Below, piece by piece: positions 59,328 through 64,000 of a DNA stretch of 64,000 nt. Position numbers and translations under genes: made by a program. The notes under the pieces were generated by a model that was given only the letters and a program-made list of their open reading frames with translations, did not search any database and was not told where the DNA came from. The DNA is from an archaeon SCG-AAA382B04 (GTDB lineage Archaea; Halobacteriota; Methanonatronarchaeia; Methanonatronarchaeales; Methanonatronarchaeaceae), in contig PZKD01000100.1 of NCBI GenBank assembly GCA_003034855.1, positions 62,001 through 126,000 on the forward strand. The letters are read 5' to 3'. Every line of letters starts with the position of its first letter. Position 1 is the stretch's first letter.

Positions 59328-60591
59328 AAATTCTAAAGATCTCTTTGAGTGGTCAAAAAAATACTTAGTTGGAGGAGTGAATAGTCCAGCAAGAGCATAC
59401 GACCCATTCCCTATTTTTATGAAAAAAGCAAAGGGGAGTAAAATATACGACAAAGATGGAAATGAATATCTTGACTATTCTCTTGCATTTGGTCCACAAA
59501 TCCTTGGTCATACACATCCAGAAGTGAAAGAAAAAGCAAAAGAAGCACTAGAAAAGGGATGGGCATTAGGAACAGCTACTGAAGCCGAAGGAAAGTTAGC
59601 CAAAAAGATAACTAATCAATTTAGCAGTATCGACAAATTGAGGATAGTTAACACTGGAACAGAAGCAACAATGTCCGCCATTAGATTGGCAAGAGGATAC
59701 ACAGATAAAGACAAAATAATAAAATTTGATGGAGGATACCATGGATCACACGACTCAGTATTAGTCAAAGCTGGTAGTGGGGCATCAACTCACGGTGCAC
59801 CAGACTCACCTGGAGTGCCAGCAGACCTAGCTAAACACACAATAGTTGTTCCCTGGAATGATAAAGAAGCAATAAAAGAAGTGTTCAAAAAAGAAGGAGA
59901 AAATATAGCAGCCTTAATCTCAGAACCCATCTTTGGAAATACTGGTTGTATACCGCCAAAAAACAACTTTATAAAGTTTTTAAGAGACATAACAGAGGAA
60001 AATAATTCATTACTAATATTAGATGAAGTAATCACAGGTTTTAGAGTTGCAAGAGGTGGTGCTCAAGAAATTTTCGATGTTGAAGCAGATATTACCACAT
60101 TAGGAAAAATAGCTGGTGGAGGTTTCCCAATAGGCATATTTGGTGGAAAAGAAAAAATTATGTCAGAACTATCCCCACAAGGAGAGGTATATCAAGCTGG
60201 AACATTTAGTGGAAATCCCCTAACTGTTGCAGGTGGATTAGCAACCCTAGAAGTTCAAGAAAAACAAAACGTAATTCCAAAAGCAAACAAAAACGGGGAA
60301 AAGATTAGAAAGATGCTAAAGGAAGAAACTAAAGAATTAGATACAACAATTCAAGGAACCTCCTCAATGTTTTCGCTATTCTTGACACAAAAAGATGAAG
60401 TCCTTAATTATTCTGATGTCCAAGAATCAGATTTCGAAAAGTATCAAAAAATGCATAGAGAACTCGCCAAAAAAGGAATCTATTTCCCTCCCTCACAATA
60501 TGAAGTCGCCTTTTTATCCTACAAACATACCGATGAAGAAATTAAACAAACAGTTTCAAAGATAAAAACAGTTCTGGAGAATCTTTTATGA
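59317..60591 (+). CDS. hemL: Glutamate-1-semialdehyde 2,1-aminomutase
   Basis: PLP/PMP enzyme making 5-aminolevulinate in the C5 pathway. About 424 residues. [13 protein letters not shown] at the start, [31 protein letters not shown] (cofactor Asp) and [13 protein letters not shown] with the PLP lysine. The start is fixed by the GGAGG site. Its substrate comes from glutamyl-tRNA via HemA, which is not in this window. Ends with the ATGA overlap into hemC. Confidence 0.96.
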   Translation: MSFENSKDLFEWSKKYLVGGVNSPARAYDPFPIFMKKAKGSKIYDKDGNEYLDYSLAFGPQILGHTHPEVKEKAKEALEKGWALGTATEAEGKLAKKITNQFSSIDKLRIVNTGTEATMSAIRLARGYTDKDKIIKFDGGYHGSHDSVLVKAGSGASTHGAPDSPGVPADLAKHTIVVPWNDKEAIKEVFKKEGENIAALISEPIFGNTGCIPPKNNFIKFLRDITEENNSLLILDEVITGFRVARGGAQEIFDVEADITTLGKIAGGGFPIGIFGGKEKIMSELSPQGEVYQAGTFSGNPLTVAGGLATLEVQEKQNVIPKANKNGEKIRKMLKEETKELDTTIQGTSSMFSLFLTQKDEVLNYSDVQESDFEKYQKMHRELAKKGIYFPPSQYEVAFLSYKHTDEEIKQTVSKIKTVLENLL

Positions 60592-61460
60592 ATAAAAAAA
60601 ACGAACCTTACTTAGTTGGAACCAGAGGAAGTGAATTAGCCTTAAAACAAACAAAGAAAGTTGTAAGATTACTTGAAGAAAAAACAGATGCAAGTTATAA
60701 GATTAAGACCCTAGACACAATTGGGGACAAAGAAACCTGGAAATCAATAGAAGAAATAGAAGGAGATGGAGTATTCACTAGAGAGTTAGATGAGGCCTTA
60801 ATAAATGAAGCAATAGATTTAGCAGTTCACAGCGCAAAAGATGTTCCCACAGATATGAGAAAAGAAATCGAATTATCCGCCATCGTTGAAAGAGAATACC
60901 CTAATGATGTTTTAGTAGGTAAAGAATTAGAAGATCTAAAAGAAAATGCAGTTATTGGAACAGGCAGTCCTCGACGTCAAGAACAATTATTGAGAGCAAG
61001 ATCCGATCTTAAAGTCAAAAAGATTCGAGGAAATATTGGCACAAGAATCTCAAAAATTAATGAAGAAGTAGATGCTGTTATATTAGCTGAAGCAGGTTTA
61101 CAAAGACTTGGCTTAGAAGAAAAGATAACTCAAAGATTACCAATAAAAGATTTCTTGCCTGCACCTGGCCAAGGAGCCTTAGCAGTTACTAGTAGAACTA
61201 GAGATAACGAATTAAATAAAAAGATTGAAAAAGTGAATTATTCAAAAACAAGGGCTGAAGTTACAGCAGAGAGAGCAGCCATGAACGAATTTGGATTGGG
61301 CTGCACTATCCCAGTTGGAGCAAAGGGAAAAGTAAATAATGGAAAATTATTGTTCATGGTGGAACATGTGGAAAAGAAAAAAAGAGTTAGTATAGAAGGA
61401 AGTATTGAAGAAGCTGAAAAATTAGGTAGAAAGGCTGCAAAAAAAATTATTGGTGGTTAA
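60588..61460 (+). CDS. hemC: Porphobilinogen deaminase (hydroxymethylbilane synthase)
   Basis: Polymerises four porphobilinogens. 290 residues with [25 protein letters not shown] (catalytic Asp), [11 protein letters not shown] and the dipyrromethane-cofactor Cys in [12 protein letters not shown]. Overlaps hemL by four bases and is three bases from cobA. No fused hemD domain at either end. Confidence 0.96.
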   Translation: MNKKNEPYLVGTRGSELALKQTKKVVRLLEEKTDASYKIKTLDTIGDKETWKSIEEIEGDGVFTRELDEALINEAIDLAVHSAKDVPTDMRKEIELSAIVEREYPNDVLVGKELEDLKENAVIGTGSPRRQEQLLRARSDLKVKKIRGNIGTRISKINEEVDAVILAEAGLQRLGLEEKITQRLPIKDFLPAPGQGALAVTSRTRDNELNKKIEKVNYSKTRAEVTAERAAMNEFGLGCTIPVGAKGKVNNGKLLFMVEHVEKKKRVSIEGSIEEAEKLGRKAAKKIIGG

Positions 61461-61463
61461 AAA

Positions 61464-62195
61464 ATGGGTGGGAAAGTTTATTTGATAGGAGCAGGTCCTT
61501 CAAAGGATCTAGTTACATTAGCAGGTTTAAAAGCAATAAAAAAATCTGACGTAATCGTTCATGATAGGTTAATCGATAAAGAGGTTCTAAATAAAGCGAA
61601 AGAAGATGCAGAATTGATCGATGCTGGAAAGAAAAAAGATAAACATAAATTAACTCAAGAAGAAATAGAAGAAGTTTTAATTCAAAAGGCCTTAGAAGGA
61701 AATATTGTTTCCAGAATTAAGGGAGGAGACCCGTTTTTGTTTGGCAGAGGCGGAGAAGAAGTGAAATCACTTAGACAGAACGATATTAGTTATAAAGTAA
61801 TACCAGGGGTAACAAGCGCTATAGCTGCACCTAGTAAATATGGAGTTCCAGTAACACATAGAGGATTAGCCTCCTCAGCGGTATTTGTAACGGGTCATGA
61901 AGATCCTACAAAAGAAGAGAAATCAGTTGATTGGCCAAAAATCTCTAATGCTGGAACAATAGTCGTATTAATGGGTGTAGGTAATTTACCTCAAATTGTA
62001 GAAAAAATAAAAGAAACAAAAAGTGAGGAGACACCTGTAGCATCATTTGAAAAAGTCTACTCTGAAGAAGAGAGAGTGGTTCATGGCAGATTAAAAAACA
62101 TAAAAGAAATTGCAAAAGAAGAAAACCTAGAGCCTCCAGCAGTAACTGTTGTAGGTAATGTTGTTTCTTTAGGTGAATTCTGGGAAGAAAAGTAA
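61464..62195 (+). CDS. cobA: Uroporphyrinogen-III C-methyltransferase
   Basis: SAM-dependent methylation of uroporphyrinogen III to precorrin-2, the branch to siroheme, alternative heme, F430 and B12. 243 residues with [44 protein letters not shown] and VTHRGLASS; single-domain form without CysG dehydrogenase part. It ends the tetrapyrrole operon, 35 bases before tRNA-Glu. Uroporphyrinogen-III synthase (hemD) is not seen between hemC and cobA. Confidence 0.95.
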   Translation: MGGKVYLIGAGPSKDLVTLAGLKAIKKSDVIVHDRLIDKEVLNKAKEDAELIDAGKKKDKHKLTQEEIEEVLIQKALEGNIVSRIKGGDPFLFGRGGEEVKSLRQNDISYKVIPGVTSAIAAPSKYGVPVTHRGLASSAVFVTGHEDPTKEEKSVDWPKISNAGTIVVLMGVGNLPQIVEKIKETKSEETPVASFEKVYSEEERVVHGRLKNIKEIAKEENLEPPAVTVVGNVVSLGEFWEEK

Positions 62196-62230
62196 AGGCC
62201 TAGTATATCATTAAAGTATTTTTTTAAATT

Positions 62231-62305
62231 GCTCCGATAGTGTAGTCCGGCCAATCATCTCGGCTTCTCGAGCCGAAGACCGGGGTTCAAATCCCCGTCG
62301 GAGCA
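62231..62305 (+). tRNA. tRNA-Glu (anticodon CUC)
   Basis: Acceptor stem GCTCCGA/TCGGAGC is perfect with discriminator A; anticodon stem TCGGC/GCCGA at 62260-62264 and 62272-62276 with loop TTCTCGA (anticodon CTC, 62267-62269); T arm CGGGG-TTCAAAT-CCCCG. The 3' CCA is not encoded. A T-rich TATA-like stretch lies about 20 bases ahead. Its 3' end is repeated in degenerate form about 0.9 kb downstream. Confidence 0.95.
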
Positions 62306-62306
62306 T
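62288..62306 (+). repeat. tRNA-Glu 3' end, candidate attachment site (intact side)
   Basis: Reads CAAATCCCCGTCGGAGCAT; matches 63174-63191 with one base missing and one changed. Direct repeats of a tRNA 3' end around a small island are typical of integrase insertion. Confidence 0.5.
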
Positions 62307-62490
62307 CTAAACAAATTCCTCCACAAAACAAAGAACAAACCAAAAAACAATTTAACCACCATTTTTATCTGTAAAACACAAAAAAACCAAAAAACAAACA
62401 AAATCCAACCAAGATTCAAACCAATATTTGGAAAACCGTTTCAACCTAAAAAGAACATAATTTCAAGAAACCTGATAAAAAAGACACATC

Positions 62491-62745
62491 TTAGCGATAT
62501 CCTCTTCCTCTTCTAAAAGCATTTTCAACCCAAACAACTCCTTCCTCAACCAAGTATTCAAATCTATGCGGCCTAATTCTCAACCTATACATCTCGTTCT
62601 CCTTACTCTTAAGCTTCTTTATATCCGCACCACTCCTAGACTTATAAGGGTTTTCCTTAAGATTTTCCAATTTCTCCTTGATCCTTTCCTTCTCTCCTAC
62701 TTCCTCAATATAATCGACAACTCTTGGATGAATTCTTACCTCCAT
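62491..62745 (-). CDS. RelE/ParE-type toxin
   Basis: 84 residues of the RelE/mRNA-interferase fold: VRIHPRVVDYIEEVGEKERI, LKENPYKSRSGADIKKLKSK, MYRLRIRPHRFEYLVEEGVV. Members cut mRNA on the ribosome when free of antitoxin. The end AFRRGRGYR is the usual basic tail. Follows its antitoxin directly (TAG then ATG with no gap). Lies in the 0.9 kb island after tRNA-Glu. Confidence 0.83.
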   Translation of the reverse strand: MEVRIHPRVVDYIEEVGEKERIKEKLENLKENPYKSRSGADIKKLKSKENEMYRLRIRPHRFEYLVEEGVVWVENAFRRGRGYR

Positions 62746-62940
62746 CTATACCTCATCCAGCGGAATGTACTCTTCCTTTTCCTCCTGCAATCTCTCCCAT
62801 TTTGCATCAATCAACTCCTCAACCTCTAGCTCCCTAAGATAATTCATCATCCTATTTAAGATCTCATCGTAAGTCTCACCCTTCTTACCAAACTTTTTAA
62901 GTCTCTCACGAGTTTCCTCATCAAGTTGAACAGTAGTCAT
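62746..62940 (-). CDS. Ribbon-helix-helix-type antitoxin (DUF7557-like)
   Basis: 64 residues. I start at the ATG at 62940 (MTTVQLDEETRERLKKFG), where the ribbon-helix-helix DNA-binding fold begins; a longer frame adds 15 residues without family support. GETYDEILNRMMNYLREL fits the family seen with RelE toxins in haloarchaea. The acidic C-terminus likely covers the toxin. An AT-rich spacer with the promoter lies upstream. Confidence 0.78.
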   Translation of the reverse strand: MTTVQLDEETRERLKKFGKKGETYDEILNRMMNYLRELEVEELIDAKWERLQEEKEEYIPLDEV

Positions 62941-63437
62941 ACATAACCACCTATAACAACACATAATAGTTAATAGCAAATACATTTAATGTTAAATTTA
63001 ACCCAACAATAATCAGTTAATAGAAAAAAGAAGATTTATTATTCTCATTGAGAAAAAGCGATTAAATAGATAAAAAAAAAACTTAAAAAAATTAAAATTA
63101 TTCAAAAAAAATTCTTAAAATACTCTAATAATTACACAAATAAGAGATTTGATTTACGGTCAAATCTCGAACCCAAATCCCATCGGAGCATTATCGTTGG
63201 CCTTCAATACGTTCATCAGATGTTTTTATTTGTCTAGAGTAGGTTAAGTAATGTTTCTAATCTTTTTGTTAGTAATTAACTCTTATGATTTTTTATTTTT
63301 TTATTTTTGCTCTGACGGGTGACTTGGGTTTTGGGTTTGCCTGTAAGAGTGAAGAAAAGGTGAGTCGATTAATTGAATGAGGCCTCATTCCCTGTAAAAG
63401 ACAGTTTTCTCGGTAAAAAAATGGATTATAAAGACCA
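62941..63437. other. AT-rich spacer with tRNA fragment and palindrome
   Basis: No gene seen. It holds the toxin-antitoxin promoter, a nine-base-stem hairpin (GAGATTTGA at 63144-63152 with TCAAATCTC at 63160-63168), the degenerate tRNA 3' end, and a perfect 16-base palindrome GAATGAGGCCTCATTC at 63375-63390. Confidence 0.5.
63174..63191 (+). repeat. Degenerate copy of tRNA-Glu 3' end, candidate attachment site
   Basis: CAAATCCCATCGGAGCAT; lines up with the end of tRNA-Glu except for one lost C and a G-to-A change. With the preceding hairpin it looks like the 3' half of a decayed tRNA or an att site left by an integrated element. Confidence 0.55.
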
Positions 63438-63560
63438 TTACTTTTTATTGAGATCCCGTCTATGTCTGCCAGTTATTAGTTTATATTGCTCAAAGCCTTT
63501 TTTATGGAAAAAATTTCCACATTCAGGACATCTTTTCATATCTAATTCTTTATCCCTCAT
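63438..63560 (-). CDS. Very small zinc-finger protein (40 residues)
   Basis: Reads MRDKELDMKRCPECGNFF, then HKKGFEQYKLITGRHRRDL. CPEC with a following His pair suggests a zinc-bound finger; such microproteins are frequent in halophilic archaea and their viruses. Full start and stop are present, opposite in strand to a longer meaningless frame. In an island of decayed DNA, so it may itself be a remnant of a longer gene. Confidence 0.4.
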   Translation of the reverse strand: MRDKELDMKRCPECGNFFHKKGFEQYKLITGRHRRDLNKK

Positions 63561-63610
63561 AAATAATAATTTTCTCTTAGAGAAGAAAAAATGTAAGATA
63601 TTCAAGAGTG

Positions 63611-63662
63611 CCTATCTCCCCACCTTGAAAGGAGGGTTTGTGGCTCAGTAAGCATTAGCATC
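63611..63662 (+). ncRNA. Possible 5' fragment of a second HEARO/omega RNA
   Basis: CTATCTCCCC, hairpin ACCTTGAAAGG, then AGGGTTTGTGG and CAGT with TTAGC shortly after, the same order as the start of the RNA at 12535-12880 (CTACCCCC, hairpin, AGGGGTTTGTAGG, CAGTCTTAGC). Only the first 50 bases match; the rest is absent or decayed. Confidence 0.35.
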
Positions 63663-63850
63663 ATTTTTCGGGCTTGGATCCAAAAGATTGAGGGAGAAAA
63701 CTAAACAACTATCTCTTGGGAATTGGTTTCTATGTTTGATCCATTAGAAAAGACCGAAGAGACAAGGAAAGAGATATGTAGGGGCTTGAAAAAGAAATAT
63801 TTTAGGATTGTTAACTGGGACTGAGTTAGATTAAGTTGAGGAAAACTAAC

Positions 63851-64000
63851 GAAGACGTCATAAGTGTATATCCCAACTTCACCAAACCCTACTTCTGGAA
63901 TGATGATTTTTGTTTCTAAAGACAATTTGATAAAAGATGAACATGAGTGTGAATCAAGCTCTAAGATTAATTATTTCCGGAGGAGTTACTCCTCCAAAGA
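63851..64000 (+). pseudogene. DUF502-family membrane protein remnant, runs off the window
   Basis: Three frames in turn give EDVISVY, then VYIPTSPNPTSGMMIFVSKD, then MSVNQALRLIISGGVTPP. This is the end of the DUF502 family, whose members read roughly VFVPTTPNPTSGFLLFVP and later DALKLIISGGV. Two base shifts are needed, so the gene is broken. The expected N-terminal membrane helices were not found upstream, where the sequence is decayed. The 3' end lies beyond the window. Confidence 0.65.

Noticed and set aside
63373-63651. 92-codon plus-strand frame
   Set aside because: Composition is unlike a protein and its complement encodes a CPEC zinc-finger microprotein, which is more credible.
63701-63925. 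74-codon minus-strand frame
   Set aside because: It lies opposite the DUF502 remnant, shows no family pattern and no ribosome-binding site; a shadow frame.

Overview
The window is archaeal chromosomal DNA, AT-rich (roughly one third G+C by eye). Archaeal markers are a complete A-type ATP synthase operon, aIF5A, the archaea-specific Glu-tRNA(Gln) amidotransferase GatDE, archaeal riboflavin synthase (RibC) and FAD synthetase (RibL), pyruvoyl-dependent arginine decarboxylase, a presenilin-type membrane protease and archaeal Elp3. Pilin-like membrane proteins, a haloarchaeal-style toxin-antitoxin pair and a large Mrp antiporter point to a euryarchaeon of the methanogen/halophile side. Methanonatronarchaeia-like lineages would fit, but no diagnostic gene (mcr, rRNA) is present, so this stays a guess.

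Layout. 1-1.2 kb: a G+C-richer IS1634-type transposase cut by the window edge. 1.4-4.3 kb: four overlapping pilin-like genes. 4.3-8.1 kb: a frameshifted larB, then pyrophosphatase, NAD kinase, an IMPase-like phosphatase and PdaD, the last facing aIF5A. 8.6-12.0 kb: an ArsR regulator with a FAD/Fe-S dehydrogenase and its CCG-domain partner, which has a methionine-rich tail. 12.3-12.9 kb: a decayed IscB-type element made of a 71-codon RRXRR protein and a G+C-rich, hairpin-rich segment that I read as an intact HEARO/omega RNA. 12.9-23.0 kb: DUF22 and UPF0216 genes and the ATP synthase (H-I-K-K-E-C-F-A-B-D on the minus strand). 23.0-32.4 kb: an Mrp-type antiporter with four large antiporter-like subunits, on the same strand and only 36 bases upstream of the ATP synthase.

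32.5-43.4 kb holds biosynthetic housekeeping genes: pyrF, ribL, ribH, ribC, purE, thiC, hisE, two aminotransferases, CBS-domain proteins, a presenilin homologue and a half-length cis-prenyltransferase-like protein. 43.5-52 kb is more accessory: RDD protein, a macro-domain gene broken by two frameshifts, a geranylgeranyl-reductase-family enzyme, three radical SAM genes, a short pseudogene, an XPD/DinG-type helicase and two copies of a short structured repeat. 52.1-58.3 kb carries gatE-gatD-argH-elp3. 58.4-62.2 kb is a tetrapyrrole operon (hemB-hemL-hemC-cobA) followed by tRNA-Glu(CUC). Beyond the tRNA lies a small island: a RelE-type toxin-antitoxin pair bounded by a degenerate copy of the tRNA 3' end, then decayed DNA with gene remnants.

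How the genes work together: the Mrp complex and ATP synthase form one ion-circuit block. The most striking sequence fact there is that all three hairpins of the large c subunit have Gln in place of the ion-binding Glu, which remains only in the separate 76-residue c subunit. PdaD and aIF5A are both linked to polyamines. RibC, RibH and RibL cover the last steps to FAD. HemB, HemL, HemC and CobA run from glutamate semialdehyde toward precorrin-2/siroheme, with hemA and hemD not in view.
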